From Deltaproteobacteria bacterium (GTDB lineage Bacteria; Desulfobacterota; Desulfobaccia; Desulfobaccales; 0-14-0-80-60-11): a DNA stretch of 55,249 nucleotides. A program made the position numbers and the translations under genes. The notes below the pieces were generated by a model. That model was not told where the DNA came from. It was given only the letters and a program-made list of their open reading frames with translations, and did not search any database. Positions 1 through 9,437 of the stretch are shown piece after piece. Where the stretch lies: NCBI GenBank assembly GCA_023381945.1, contig JAMCQY010000369.1:1-55249 (forward strand). Direction: 5' to 3'. The stretch's first letter is position 1; each line of letters opens with the position of its first letter.

Positions 1-233
1 TCCATGTCCTGCGAAAAGGTTTCTGGCCGTAGACGGGTAATGCGGCCACTGATCTTTCCCTGCACACAAGTATGTGGCTCCTGGGAGACATAATAAGGAA
101 GTTTACGATATCCCTGGCCTCTGCCACCCTTATAGCCGTATTGATGCAGATAATCTTGTTCCTGCATGGGAGTGCTGCAAGCCGCTAAGATCAATGCCAT
201 GGCCATAAAGCCTAATAGCCGCCGATGCTTCAT
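1..233 (-). CDS. Small lipoprotein, truncated by the window edge
   Basis: An open frame of 77 codons runs off the left edge of the window, so the C-terminus is not visible. It starts at the ATG at 233 with a strong AGGAGG ribosome site (239-244) five bases upstream. The N-terminus MKHRRLLGFMAMALILAAC is a classic type II signal peptide with lipobox LAAC, so the product should be lipid-anchored on the periplasmic side of an envelope membrane. The visible mature part is Gly/Tyr/Arg-rich around residues 29-45 and matches no family I recognise. It lies downstream of the metal-efflux genes on the same strand, with a gap of about 160 bases in which I see no gene. Confidence 0.7.
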   Translation of the reverse strand, partial: MKHRRLLGFMAMALILAACSTPMQEQDYLHQYGYKGGRGQGYRKLPYYVSQEPHTCVQGKISGRITRLRPETFSQDM

Positions 234-396
234 TTTTTCCTCCTGATTAGGATTAGGGGTAGTCGTTAACGTTATTCCCCGTGAGCGGTTACGAGGCAAG
301 GGGGACACCGGAGATGAGCAAATGGTAAATGAACAAGCCCTCCATCCTGCCAGTACCGAAGGCTGTTGCACTATTCTTCCTGCATCACCGGCAAAT

Positions 397-2814
397 CTAG
401 ACCTTAAAGGCCCTAAGGCCGTTTAAAATTACCATGAGGGAGACCCCCATGTCGGCGAAGACGGCCATCCAGAGCGTGGCCAATCCCACTGCGCCCAGGG
501 CCAGGAAGATGGTTTTGGCGGCTATCGCCAGGATGATGTTGGCCTTGATAATCCGCCGCGCTTTGCGGCTAAGGCTGATGGCTACCGGTAACTTGGCGAG
601 GTCATCAGACATGAGCGCGATGTCCGCCGCCTCGATGGCGGCATCAGAACCCGCAGCCCCCATGGCGATGCCCAGCGTGGCGGTAGCCAGAGCCGGAGCA
701 TCGTTGACGCCGTCACCCACCATGGCCACGCGGTTGCCCTCTTCCAGCAGCCGCTTTACCACTCCTACTTTGTCCGCCGGCAGCAACCCGGCAATGTAAG
801 AATCCAGGCCCAGCCGTTCAGCCACCGCGCGGGCCGCACTGGGGTTATCGCCGGTTAGCATCACCAGCTTCTCAATCCCCACCCGGCGCAGCCGGTCCAT
901 GGCCTCCGGCGCCTCGGGGCGCAACGCGTCCTCGATGACGATTAAACCCATCGGCCCCTGGCTTGATCCCACCACCACTACGGTCTGCGATTCATTCTCC
1001 AGGGCCTCGGCCCGAACACAGAGGTCCTCGCGGCACAGTTCCAAATCGGCAAATAGTTGATGGCTGCCGACATAGAAGGTTTTTCCATTGATTCTGGCCC
1101 TCACCCCCTTGCCTGGGATTGCTTCAAATTCTTCCACCTGTTTGGTAAAACTGACCCCTTCCTGCGTCGCCCGGTTCAGGATCGCCTGGGCCAGGTGATG
1201 CTCAGATCTGCGCTCCACGGCAGCGGCCATGCCGAGAACCTCCCCGGCAGTCCAGCCGCTGAGAGGAACCACCTGGGTTACCTCAGGTTCTCCCCGCGTT
1301 AAGGTGCCGGTCTTATCAAAGGCCATCACCCGAATGGCCCCGGCATTTTCGAGGTGTACCCCGCCCTTGATAAGAATGCCGGTCCGGGCCGCGCCTGCCA
1401 ACCCCGAGACGATGGCCACCGGGGTGGAAATGACCAGGGCGCAAGGACACGAGATCACCAGGAGAACCAGCGACCGATAAAACCAGGGGTTGAAGGGCTG
1501 GCCCAGCAGGAGCGGCGGTATAGCCATAACCAGTACCGCCGCCACAATTACCGCGGGTGTATAATACTTGGCGAACCGGTCCACAAAGCCTTGCGAAGGC
1601 GCTTTCTGCGCCTGGGCCTCCTCCACCATGTGAATGATCCGGGCCAGGGTGGTGTCGCCCGCCAGGTGGGTCACCCGGACCGCCAGCGATCCTCGTTGAT
1701 TGATCGATCCTGCGAAGACCACATCCCCCGTGCCCTTCTTGACCGGCATCGACTCGCCCGTTATGGGGGCCTGATTTACCGTGGAATTCCCTTCCAGAAC
1801 TTCGCCGTCCAGGGGTATCTTGGCGCCCGGATAGATAATAATTGTCTCCCCCAGCCGCACTTCTTCCACCGGCACTGTTGTTTCGATCTCATCTCTCTTC
1901 ACCGTCGCTTCCTGCGGCGAGAGTTCCAGAAGGGAGCGGATGGCCCGGCGCGTTCGCTCCAGGCTGTAATTTTCCAAAATATTCGCCAGTGAGAAGAGGA
2001 ACACTACCGCCACGGCTTCCGTCCACTGATCGATGGCCGCGGCGCCGATCACCGCCACGGTCATAAGGAGATTCATGTCGGGAGTCAAATTCTTGGCCGC
2101 CGCCAGCGCCTTTCTAGCCGTGGAGAAGCCGCCGACGATCATTGCCGCAGAGTAGAGAAAATCCGCCAGGACGTGGCTGAAGCCCAATTGCAAGAGATCG
2201 ATGCCTAAAACAGCACCCAGATGCATGAGAACCGGTCCTAAAACAGAATCCAGCTGTGAGATCGCGAATCCCATGCCGGCCAGGAGAGCACACAGGCCCA
2301 GGAAGACGATTTGTCGCCCACCCTTCCAGGAGGGCACCGCCAGTTCCAGCCTTTGGACCCTGGCCGTGAAGCCTGCCCTGCCTATGGCCCGAATGACGGC
2401 CTCAGTATCCGTCAGGGCCGGATTATAATTGACCCTGAGCGTTCCCGATACCAGGAAGAAGTCCAGCCCTTCAATCCCGGAGAGGTCTCCCAGGGCTTTC
2501 CTGATCAGCTTCTCTTCATCGGCGCAGTCCATGCCCTCGACCACGATGGTCGTGGTATTTATTTCACCGGCAGGGACTGCGTAGCCGGCCCCTTGAACAG
2601 CCTGGATAATCTCACCCGGTAGCACCTGCTCAGGGGAGTATTCAACCCGCAGGCTCGACTTGATAAAGTCGGCTTGCGCCCCGGTCACACCCTTAAGCTT
2701 ACAGACGGCTTTTTCCAACAACTGGGCGCAGTCCGCGCAGTCGAGACCCTGGACCGGAATGTCCTCTTTGACGATTTCTGCGGTTTCGGATTCAGTCTTC
2801 TTTGGTTCTTCCAT
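397..2814 (-). CDS. cadA: Zn/Cd/Pb-transporting P1B-type ATPase (CadA/ZntA type)
   Basis: ATP-driven export of divalent soft metals across the inner membrane. The 805-residue protein has two N-terminal heavy-metal-associated domains: the first with CxxC (C26, C29), the second with a CADEE motif (C97). The membrane metal site is CPC at 456-458, the phosphorylated Asp is D500 in DKTGTLT, and the hinge is GDGVNDAP. The last membrane helix reads ADMGVSLMVILNGLR; this Asp-Met-Gly signature is typical of the Zn/Cd/Pb subgroup, not Cu pumps. A longer frame opens at 2946, but that stretch lies inside the upstream P-II gene, so the ATG at 2814 (MEEPKKTES) is chosen. The start overlaps the end of the P-II gene by 23 bases, so the genes are probably translationally coupled. 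It is the last gene of the metal-efflux operon. Confidence 0.93.
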   Translation of the reverse strand: MEEPKKTESETAEIVKEDIPVQGLDCADCAQLLEKAVCKLKGVTGAQADFIKSSLRVEYSPEQVLPGEIIQAVQGAGYAVPAGEINTTTIVVEGMDCADEEKLIRKALGDLSGIEGLDFFLVSGTLRVNYNPALTDTEAVIRAIGRAGFTARVQRLELAVPSWKGGRQIVFLGLCALLAGMGFAISQLDSVLGPVLMHLGAVLGIDLLQLGFSHVLADFLYSAAMIVGGFSTARKALAAAKNLTPDMNLLMTVAVIGAAAIDQWTEAVAVVFLFSLANILENYSLERTRRAIRSLLELSPQEATVKRDEIETTVPVEEVRLGETIIIYPGAKIPLDGEVLEGNSTVNQAPITGESMPVKKGTGDVVFAGSINQRGSLAVRVTHLAGDTTLARIIHMVEEAQAQKAPSQGFVDRFAKYYTPAVIVAAVLVMAIPPLLLGQPFNPWFYRSLVLLVISCPCALVISTPVAIVSGLAGAARTGILIKGGVHLENAGAIRVMAFDKTGTLTRGEPEVTQVVPLSGWTAGEVLGMAAAVERRSEHHLAQAILNRATQEGVSFTKQVEEFEAIPGKGVRARINGKTFYVGSHQLFADLELCREDLCVRAEALENESQTVVVVGSSQGPMGLIVIEDALRPEAPEAMDRLRRVGIEKLVMLTGDNPSAARAVAERLGLDSYIAGLLPADKVGVVKRLLEEGNRVAMVGDGVNDAPALATATLGIAMGAAGSDAAIEAADIALMSDDLAKLPVAISLSRKARRIIKANIILAIAAKTIFLALGAVGLATLWMAVFADMGVSLMVILNGLRAFKV

Positions 2815-3157
2815 TTTTTTCCGACCTAATAGCCTCTCTATCCCTTTCTCCTGTACGGATGCGCACCTCCTGCTCCACTGGCAAAACAAAGATGGCGCCG
2901 TCCCCTGGATTGCCGGTATGAGCGGCCTTTTCGATGGCTTGGACAACCTCCTCCACCAGTTCGTCCTTGACCATAATCTCTAGATGAACTTTGGGAACAA
3001 ACTCCCTGACGACCTTGTCTCCTGGACACCTTGCCTTGCCCCGGCCAAAGCCTTGAATTTCGATAACGCTCATTCCGGGAAAACCGGCGATTTGCTGCAA
3101 AGCGTGGGTCACCTTGGATAGTTTGAAAGGTTGGATAAAAGCTCGCACCTCTTTCAT
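2792..3157 (-). CDS. P-II-like signalling protein of the metal-efflux type
   Basis: A 121-residue P-II superfamily protein. The frame shows the GlnB core: a strand at the start (MKEVRAFIQPFK), the T-loop region after GFGRGK, the second half VHLEIMVKDELVEEVVQAI, and the C-terminal GAIFVLPVEQEVRIRTGE. The T-loop lacks the uridylylated Tyr of GlnB and carries CPGDKVVREFVPK with one Cys instead. P-II-like proteins encoded beside RND metal pumps are a known subgroup (called PII-NG). The tail after RTGE is charged and probably disordered. It sits 10 bases after the RND pump gene and overlaps the ATPase gene, so it should be co-expressed with both. Sensing of metal or nucleotide state is inferred, not shown. 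Confidence 0.85.
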   Translation of the reverse strand: MKEVRAFIQPFKLSKVTHALQQIAGFPGMSVIEIQGFGRGKARCPGDKVVREFVPKVHLEIMVKDELVEEVVQAIEKAAHTGNPGDGAIFVLPVEQEVRIRTGERDREAIRSEKNGRTKED

Positions 3158-3167
3158 GGATCATCTC

Positions 3168-6100
3168 CTAAATTTCCGGCATGCGTTCAGCGAAGGAGCC
3201 GTACAGCACCGGCAGGACAATCAAGGTTAACAGAGTGGAAGTAAATAGTCCGCTCACCACCACCACCGCCAAGGGCCGCTGCACCTCCGACCCCGGCCCG
3301 GTGGCGAACAACAAGGGGATCAGCCCCAGGATAGCTACCAGGGCGGTCATCAAGACCGGCCGGAGACGCCGGTTGCACCCCTCTTGCACCGCCTTTTCCA
3401 GGGGTAGTCCCTCCTGTCGAAGCTGGTTGATCTGGGAGACCAGGACCACGCCGTTCAACACCGCCACGCCAAAGAGGGCGATGAACCCCACTGAGGCCGG
3501 GACGCTCAGGTAGAGACCGGTGATCAGCAGGCCCAGGATGCCGCCGATGAGGGCCAAAGGCAGGTTCAGGATGATGAGCGCCGCATAACGCACCGAGTTG
3601 AAGGTCAGAAACAGGAGCAGGAAAATGACAGCGATGGTCACCGGGACGATCAGCATGAGGCGGCGCATGGCCCGCTGCTGGTTCTCGAAGGTCCCGCCCC
3701 AGGTAAGGTAATAACCGGGAGGCAGGTTCAGACGGGCTGCAAGGAGGGTCTGGGCTTCGGCCACCAGGCCGCCGATGTCCCGGTCTGCCACGTTGAATTC
3801 CACCACGATCCGACGTCGGGCGTTTTCCCGGCTGACCTGCACCGGGCCTTCCTCTTCCGTTATCGTCGCCAGATCGGCCAGGGGGATGCGGCGGCCGCCC
3901 GAGGCGTCTATCAGGATGTTGCCGATGGTCTGGACGCTGTTGCGCCGTTCTTTCGGAAAGCGCACCAGCACGCCCACCCTGAGCTGCCCTTCGATGACCT
4001 GGGTCGCCACCTTGCCTCCCACCGCGGTTTCAATGACCTCCTGGATATCGGCCACGTTGATGCCGTAGCGGGCGATTTTCCGCCGGTCGATCTTGACGTT
4101 CAGATAAGGCTGCCCGGCCACCTGCTCCACGCGCAGGTCGGCAACGCCTTTAATCCCCTTGAGCAGGCGGCTCGCCTCCTCGGCCTTGCGCCGCAGGATG
4201 TCCATGTCTTCGCCGAAAATCTTCATCGCCACCTGGGACTTTACTCCCGAAATAAGTTCGTCCACCCTCAAAGCGATGGGCTGAGAGAGGTTGAGCCCTA
4301 TCCCCGGAATCTCGGCCAGCTCGGACCGCATCTTTTCCACCAGTTCTTCGGTGGTGCGCACGGTTTTCCACTCCGAACGGGGCTTGAGCACCACAATGGG
4401 GTCGCTGATGTTCGGCCCCATGGGATCGGTGGCGATTTCCGCGGCGCCGATCTTGGAGACCACCGCCGCCACTTCGGGGAACTGCATCATCACCTGTTGG
4501 GCCTGGCGCTCGATGTCCACGGACTGGCTCACGGACACGGAAGGGAGGCGAATGACCTGGGGCGTGAGATAGCCTTCATCCATCCGGGGAATGAACTCGG
4601 TCCCCAGGAATGGCACCAGGGCCAGAGAAAAAAGCAGCAGGCCCGCTGCACCTATCACTACCAACCGGCGGTGGCCCAAAGCCCAGGCCAGGGAAGGCCG
4701 GTAGAGGCGCCGGGCCCACTTCAGGAGCAGGCTTTCCCGTTCGGGGCCGCGCTTGAGCAGGTAAGAACAGAGCACCGGTATGGCAATAATGGACAGAACC
4801 AGGGAGGACAAGAGGGCGATGGCCACGGTGAAGGCCAGGGGCGCAAACATCTTTCCCTCCATGCCCTCAAGGGTCATGATGGGTAGGAAGGTGATGGCGA
4901 TGATCAGCTCCCCGAAGAGACTCGGTTTTCGCACCTCCAGCACGGCCTCCAGCACGGTGCGCATAAAACCCTGGCCGGTGTCGGGCTCTCCCAGGCGGTG
5001 CATGACGTTTTCCACCTGGATCACTGCCGCGTCCACGATCATGCCGATGGAAATGGCCAAGCCGCCAAAGGTCATTAGATTAGCGGTGAGCCCCGTCCAG
5101 CGCATGACAATGAAAGTCATCAGCGTGGCCAGGGGGAGCGTCAGGGCAATGACCGCCGCGCCCTGGAGGCTGCGGAGAAACAGGTAAACCACCAGAATGA
5201 CCAGGACAACCCCTTCGGCGAGGGCCTTGCTTACCGTATTGATGCAATCCCGCACCAAGCCGCTGCGGTCGTAAAAGGCCTCCAGCTTGATGCCGCCGGG
5301 GAGAATGCCGCCCTTGTTGATCTCCTTCACTTTCTCTTTGACCGCAGCCACCACCTCCCGGCTGTTGCCGCCCCGGATCATCATAACGATGCCGACCACG
5401 GCCTCGCGCTTGCCGTCCTTTACCGTCGCGCCCCAGCGGGTGGCGGGGCCTTCTTCGACCACAGCCACATCCCGCACCAGCACCGGAGCGCCGTCCACCT
5501 CCTTGAGCACTACCTCCTCGATGTCCTCAACTGACTTGGGCTGCATCAGGCCGATGCCCCGCACCAGGGCCTGTTCGCTCCCCTGGTCCAGGATATTGCC
5601 GCCGGCGTTGGCGTTGTTTTGGGCCAGGGCGTTGAACACCTGGCGCAGCGTGAGGTCGTATTTGCGTAGCCGGTCAGGATCGACGTTCACGTGGTACTGG
5701 CGCACCTGGCCGCCGAAGGAGTTGATTTCCGTCACCCCGGGTACGGTTTTGAGGATAGGGCGGACAGTACCCTCCTGCACGGTGCGCAGGCGCATCAGAC
5801 GCAGTTCTTCTTCCCGGGGCGAGACTGGGGGCGGGGCCTGCGGTTCCTCCAGGGTGTACTGGTATATCTCCCCCAGGCCGGTGGAGATGGGCCCCAGCAT
5901 GGGCTCGGCTCCCTTGGGCAGCTTTTCCTTGGCTTCGATGAGGCGCTCCAGCACCAGTTGCCGGGCGAAATAGATGTCCACCTGATCCTGGAAGACAATG
6001 GTCACCAGCGACAACCCGAACTTGGAAAGGGAGCGCAATTCCGCCATGTCCGGGAGCCCCGCCATCGTCACCTCGATGGGGAAGGTGACTTGCTGCTCCA

Positions 6101-6281
6101 TCTCTACCGGGGACATGCCCGGCCAGGTGGTAATAACCTGAACCTGAATGTTGGTGACATCCGGAAAGGCGTCCACCGGCATTTTGACGGCTGCATATGA
6201 GCCGAAGCCCACCAAGCCAATCAAAAAGACGAGAATCAGAAAGCGCTGACGGAGACAGCCCTGAATGATTTTATCAATCAT
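3168..6281 (-). CDS. czcA: Heavy-metal efflux RND transporter (CzcA/CusA family)
   Basis: Proton-driven inner-membrane pump of 1037 residues, normal for the HME-RND family. It has the two-fold repeat of large periplasmic loops and 12 expected membrane segments, the porter-domain motif TDPMG, and the TM4 proton-relay segment GMIVDAAVIQVEN with D417 and E424. That signature lacks the DFG..DG form usual for Zn/Co/Cd pumps and resembles the AIG..DAA form of Cu/Ag pumps, while the periplasmic part (FIPRMDEGYL) looks more CzcA-like. Metal specificity therefore stays open. Its ATG shares one base with the stop of the adaptor gene (TAATG), indicating translational coupling. It should assemble with the adaptor and outer-membrane factor encoded upstream into a tripartite pump. 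Confidence 0.93.
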   Translation of the reverse strand: MIDKIIQGCLRQRFLILVFLIGLVGFGSYAAVKMPVDAFPDVTNIQVQVITTWPGMSPVEMEQQVTFPIEVTMAGLPDMAELRSLSKFGLSLVTIVFQDQVDIYFARQLVLERLIEAKEKLPKGAEPMLGPISTGLGEIYQYTLEEPQAPPPVSPREEELRLMRLRTVQEGTVRPILKTVPGVTEINSFGGQVRQYHVNVDPDRLRKYDLTLRQVFNALAQNNANAGGNILDQGSEQALVRGIGLMQPKSVEDIEEVVLKEVDGAPVLVRDVAVVEEGPATRWGATVKDGKREAVVGIVMMIRGGNSREVVAAVKEKVKEINKGGILPGGIKLEAFYDRSGLVRDCINTVSKALAEGVVLVILVVYLFLRSLQGAAVIALTLPLATLMTFIVMRWTGLTANLMTFGGLAISIGMIVDAAVIQVENVMHRLGEPDTGQGFMRTVLEAVLEVRKPSLFGELIIAITFLPIMTLEGMEGKMFAPLAFTVAIALLSSLVLSIIAIPVLCSYLLKRGPERESLLLKWARRLYRPSLAWALGHRRLVVIGAAGLLLFSLALVPFLGTEFIPRMDEGYLTPQVIRLPSVSVSQSVDIERQAQQVMMQFPEVAAVVSKIGAAEIATDPMGPNISDPIVVLKPRSEWKTVRTTEELVEKMRSELAEIPGIGLNLSQPIALRVDELISGVKSQVAMKIFGEDMDILRRKAEEASRLLKGIKGVADLRVEQVAGQPYLNVKIDRRKIARYGINVADIQEVIETAVGGKVATQVIEGQLRVGVLVRFPKERRNSVQTIGNILIDASGGRRIPLADLATITEEEGPVQVSRENARRRIVVEFNVADRDIGGLVAEAQTLLAARLNLPPGYYLTWGGTFENQQRAMRRLMLIVPVTIAVIFLLLFLTFNSVRYAALIILNLPLALIGGILGLLITGLYLSVPASVGFIALFGVAVLNGVVLVSQINQLRQEGLPLEKAVQEGCNRRLRPVLMTALVAILGLIPLLFATGPGSEVQRPLAVVVVSGLFTSTLLTLIVLPVLYGSFAERMPEI

Positions 6282-7585
6282 TATTCTGCCTCCAGACTTT
6301 CTTTCTCCAGTTCGGACTTGAGAGTGAAGGCCCCTTGCACCACCACCCGCTCGCCTTCCTTCAGGCCCTCCAACACTTCCACCTGGCCGTCCGCTTTCAG
6401 GCCGGGCTTGATGACGCGCTTGAGATACCGGCCGGGCTCCTGTTCCACAAAAACGTATTGTTCAGCGCCGGAGGCCGACACCGCGGCTTCGGGCACGTTG
6501 AGACCGGTGCGAACACCGGAGGACACCTTAATGGTGGCATACATCCCGGCTTTCATCTGGCCCTTGGAGTTATCCACCCTGACCCGGGCCCGAGTCATGC
6601 GGGTGGCCTTATCCACCGTGGCGGCAATGTAGTCGATGGCGCCGGTAAATTCTTCTTGTGGCAGGGAACTGACCCTGATAACTACGGGAGCTCCGGTTTT
6701 GACGAGGGGCAAGTCCTTCTCCGGTATCTGGATGAAGCACCACAAGGTGGCGGTGTTCGAGACCGTGAAGAGTTCCTCGTCCGGCTTGACCACCAGGCCG
6801 GGGGTCACCTTGCGATCCACCACCTGCCCGGAGATGGGGGAGCGCAAAGCGAAGATGGAATCCACTCTCGCATGAAAGCCGGGTCCTTGGCGTGTTTGCT
6901 CGCCTCGCACCATCCGGGCGATATCGGCGTCGGTTAAACCCAGCAGGTGGAGGCGGTTCTCGGCATAATCCCGCTCCGAGGCGGCCAGTTCAAACTTTGC
7001 CTGGCGCTCCAGAAATTCCGCCTGACTGATGGCCTTCTCCTGCCATAACAGGCGGGCTCGTTCGTAAGCCTTCTGGGCTACCCGATAGCTGGCCGCGGCC
7101 TGGAGGAAGGCGTTTTGGGCCTGGCCCAACTCCACGCTGTCGATGACAGCCAAAGCGCCGTCCTTTTTCACCTCGGCCCCGTAATCGGCAGTAATCTTGA
7201 CCACCCGCCCGGCCAAGCGGGAACTCACCCGGGCCGTTTTCTCCTCGTTAAAGACCAGCTCGCCGGTAAGCTGCACCCTGTCGGCCAATGAACCTACTGC
7301 CACCGGCTCCACCTTCAGATTGGCCCGTTTTACCGCTTCAGGGTCCAGCTTCACCTGACCCGGCGGCTGGGCTTCGTCTTTGTCATCATCCTTATGGCCC
7401 TTGTGCTTATCATCTTTATGCTTATCGCCTTTGGATTCTTGAGCTTCCTGTTTGTGAGCCTTGTGTCCATGGTCCTTATCCGGGTCTTTTTTCTGGACGC
7501 CCCCGGGAAGGAAGAACCACACCGCCGCCGCCAGTACCAGGATGCCTATGATTATTTTCTTTAAAGTGAAGAAATTGCGAATCAT
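6281..7585 (-). CDS. czcB: Periplasmic adaptor of the metal RND pump, with His-rich linker
   Basis: Membrane-fusion protein of 434 residues. A membrane anchor (about residues 9-27) is followed by a strongly His/Lys/Asp-rich linker (residues 39-65, for example HKDDKHKGHKDDD). The usual HlyD core follows: beta-barrel and lipoyl halves around a long helical hairpin (VIDSVELGQAQNAFLQ onward), and a C-terminal membrane-proximal domain ending in GERVVVQGAFTLKSELEKE. It links the RND pump to the outer-membrane factor and in this family can deliver metal to the pump. The His-rich linker fits binding of a divalent metal such as Zn, Co or Ni, an argument against a pure Cu/Ag pump. Only 3 bases separate it from the preceding gene. 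Confidence 0.92.
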   Translation of the reverse strand: MIRNFFTLKKIIIGILVLAAAVWFFLPGGVQKKDPDKDHGHKAHKQEAQESKGDKHKDDKHKGHKDDDKDEAQPPGQVKLDPEAVKRANLKVEPVAVGSLADRVQLTGELVFNEEKTARVSSRLAGRVVKITADYGAEVKKDGALAVIDSVELGQAQNAFLQAAASYRVAQKAYERARLLWQEKAISQAEFLERQAKFELAASERDYAENRLHLLGLTDADIARMVRGEQTRQGPGFHARVDSIFALRSPISGQVVDRKVTPGLVVKPDEELFTVSNTATLWCFIQIPEKDLPLVKTGAPVVIRVSSLPQEEFTGAIDYIAATVDKATRMTRARVRVDNSKGQMKAGMYATIKVSSGVRTGLNVPEAAVSASGAEQYVFVEQEPGRYLKRVIKPGLKADGQVEVLEGLKEGERVVVQGAFTLKSELEKESLEAE

Positions 7586-7588
7586 GGT

Positions 7589-8824
7589 TTAGACACCTCC
7601 CCCGGCGATGCGCCAGAGTTCCGCCCTGGCCAGCCAATAATCCAGCAGCGCCTTGTAATAGTCCTGCTCCGTTCCACGATAGACCCGGCGCGAATCCAAT
7701 AGGTTAAGCAAGTCCGTCTCTCCCTGCCGGTAGGAAAATTCGGCCAGGCGCAAGGATTCCTTCGCCTGGGGCAGGATATTCTTCTGGAAAGACTCCACCT
7801 GGCGCCGGGCCACCATGTAGAGGCTGTACTGGCCCGCCAGCCTGGTCTCCAGATCCTGCCGGGTGAGGGCGAGATCGGATTCGGCCTGGCGCCTGGCGGC
7901 CGCGGCCCTGTCCACCTCGCCGCCCTTGCGGTTCCACAAGGGCAGGGGGATGGAGAGGCCGCCGCCCGTGGCGGTCAGGTCAATGTCGCTGTTGTGGAAG
8001 GCTTTCACGGTCACATCCGGCACCCAGGCTTGCCGCTCGGCGCTCAAAGTGCTCTCTGCCTGGCGCAGGGCAGCGTTTTGGGCGGCCAGCAACGGATGAT
8101 TCGCCAACGCCGCTTGGCGCCAGCGAGTCAAGGGAATCGCCTCCTCCAGGGTAGTTAAGTTCCCGGCTACGGCAAAATCGGCTGGCAGATTCTCCAATAA
8201 AAACCGGTTCAGCACCTGGCGGTCCCCGCTGAGCGTCGTTCTGGCCTTTTCGTGCTCCCGCTCCAGGGTGTAAAACTCCACCTGCGCCTTGATCAACTCT
8301 ATCTGGCGGCTTTCTCCCAGGCGAACGCGTTTTTCCACCAGGTCGAGAAGCTGCCTGGCGGAGTCCAGGTTCTCCCTGGCCACTTTAATAAATTGCTCAT
8401 CAGCCAGCACCCGGTAGAAGAGTTCCCGCAACTTGCCGATGATATTGAGCTCTTCGTTGGTCACCAACTTCTGGGCGCTGTCTATCCCGAAGCGGGCGGC
8501 CTCCTGTCTCCTGGCCCGGCGGCCGGGCCATTCCAGGGTCTGGGAGAACGCCACCGTATAACCTGTGCCGGTTTCAGGTCCCGGACGCTCCTGTTCCCGG
8601 GACGCGGTGCCCTCCAACTGCGGGTTGGGATATTGCTTGGCGATGCGCAGCTCGGCTTCGCTCTTCTTCACCCCTTCCCGGGCCTTCTGGAGGCCGGGGT
8701 GAACCTTGATAGCGACCTCCTCCAAATCTTTCAAAGAATAAGGCCGTGCTTCAGCCGTCCAACCCGCTTGCACCATGCAAAGCAGGCAAACTAATGCAAA
8801 GACGGGAACCCTCTTGAGACGCAA
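7589..8824 (-). CDS. czcC: TolC-like outer-membrane factor of the metal pump
   Basis: Outer-membrane efflux protein of 411 residues, a normal length for CzcC/CusC relatives. A signal peptide (MRLKRVPVFALVCLLCMVQA, cleavage probably after WTA) is followed by two homologous halves of long amphipathic helices. An early segment reads YSLKDLEEVAIKVHPGL and the second half carries LRLAEFSYRQGETDLLNLLDSRR, the usual repeat near the end of these proteins. No lipobox Cys is seen at the cleavage site, unlike some OprM-type members. It should form the exit duct for the RND pump and adaptor encoded immediately downstream. Confidence 0.9.
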   Translation of the reverse strand: MRLKRVPVFALVCLLCMVQAGWTAEARPYSLKDLEEVAIKVHPGLQKAREGVKKSEAELRIAKQYPNPQLEGTASREQERPGPETGTGYTVAFSQTLEWPGRRARRQEAARFGIDSAQKLVTNEELNIIGKLRELFYRVLADEQFIKVARENLDSARQLLDLVEKRVRLGESRQIELIKAQVEFYTLEREHEKARTTLSGDRQVLNRFLLENLPADFAVAGNLTTLEEAIPLTRWRQAALANHPLLAAQNAALRQAESTLSAERQAWVPDVTVKAFHNSDIDLTATGGGLSIPLPLWNRKGGEVDRAAAARRQAESDLALTRQDLETRLAGQYSLYMVARRQVESFQKNILPQAKESLRLAEFSYRQGETDLLNLLDSRRVYRGTEQDYYKALLDYWLARAELWRIAGGGV

Positions 8825-8899
8825 GATATACCTCCATCAAGAGAAAAGATCAAAAACTAGGTGAAATTACTTAAGGATTAATACTTGGTAGAGGAAGGG

Positions 8900-9172
8900 T
8901 CAAGCTTGGGGGGGGCGGAAAAAAGGGGGCCCCCAAAGGTTTTTCCGCATGAGCAGTGAAGTCGCCGAGCAAGGTGTGTAAGGGTCGGAAAGTGACCAGT
9001 TGTCAGAGGCTACAGTCAGGAAAGACAGGTGGCACAAGCAGAAGCACGGTGAGCTATGCCCCTGGCAGGCGTCAAAGTGGCAAGAGACCTCACCGGCTGC
9101 CGCCAGCGACGGCAGGAGGACGGCCCAAATGAGCATCAGACAGACGACTCTGCGAAAAGCGCGAGATCGCAT
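8900..9172 (-). CDS. Small exported Cys/His-containing protein heading the metal-efflux operon
   Basis: A 90-residue protein with an Arg-rich start and a hydrophobic stretch ending LPSLAAAGE, a clear Sec signal peptide. The mature part is short and has six Cys and two His within about 50 residues, the first of them in CHFDACQGHSSPCFCLC. I do not recognise a family. It lies 75 bases upstream of the outer-membrane factor gene on the same strand, and small periplasmic metal-binding proteins often head such operons, so a metal-sensing or chaperone role is plausible but inferred. A second ATG at residue 13 would remove the Arg-rich n-region, so the first is preferred. The upstream ribosome site is poor (AGAGG about 16 bases away). 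Confidence 0.55.
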   Translation of the reverse strand: MRSRAFRRVVCLMLIWAVLLPSLAAAGEVSCHFDACQGHSSPCFCLCHLSFLTVASDNWSLSDPYTPCSATSLLMRKNLWGPPFFRPPQA

Positions 9173-9437
9173 GGTTATTATTTATCAGCCTCTTCTTATC
9201 AGGTCAACGTTTTTTTGCGCCGAACTCCAGGTACGTCCAATCCGGGACCTCCACCAACCCAGGGAACCGAGTTTGGCGGGGGTCGCTCAAACGAGGACCG
9301 GATGACGGAGACATGCAGATACCGGACGGTCTGCCGCCAGCGAAAGCGGGCCTGGCGGTCGGCGGGGAGAGAAGATCTTCGACGGCGGCCGCCGCAAAAG
9401 AGTGCTGGTGAAGATCATCGGGGAATAGATTATTTAT

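Noticed and set aside
434..2983. Several plus-strand open frames opposite the P-type ATPase gene
   Set aside because: They are antisense readings of a GC-rich gene with clear family motifs on the minus strand; none has a ribosome site or protein-like composition.
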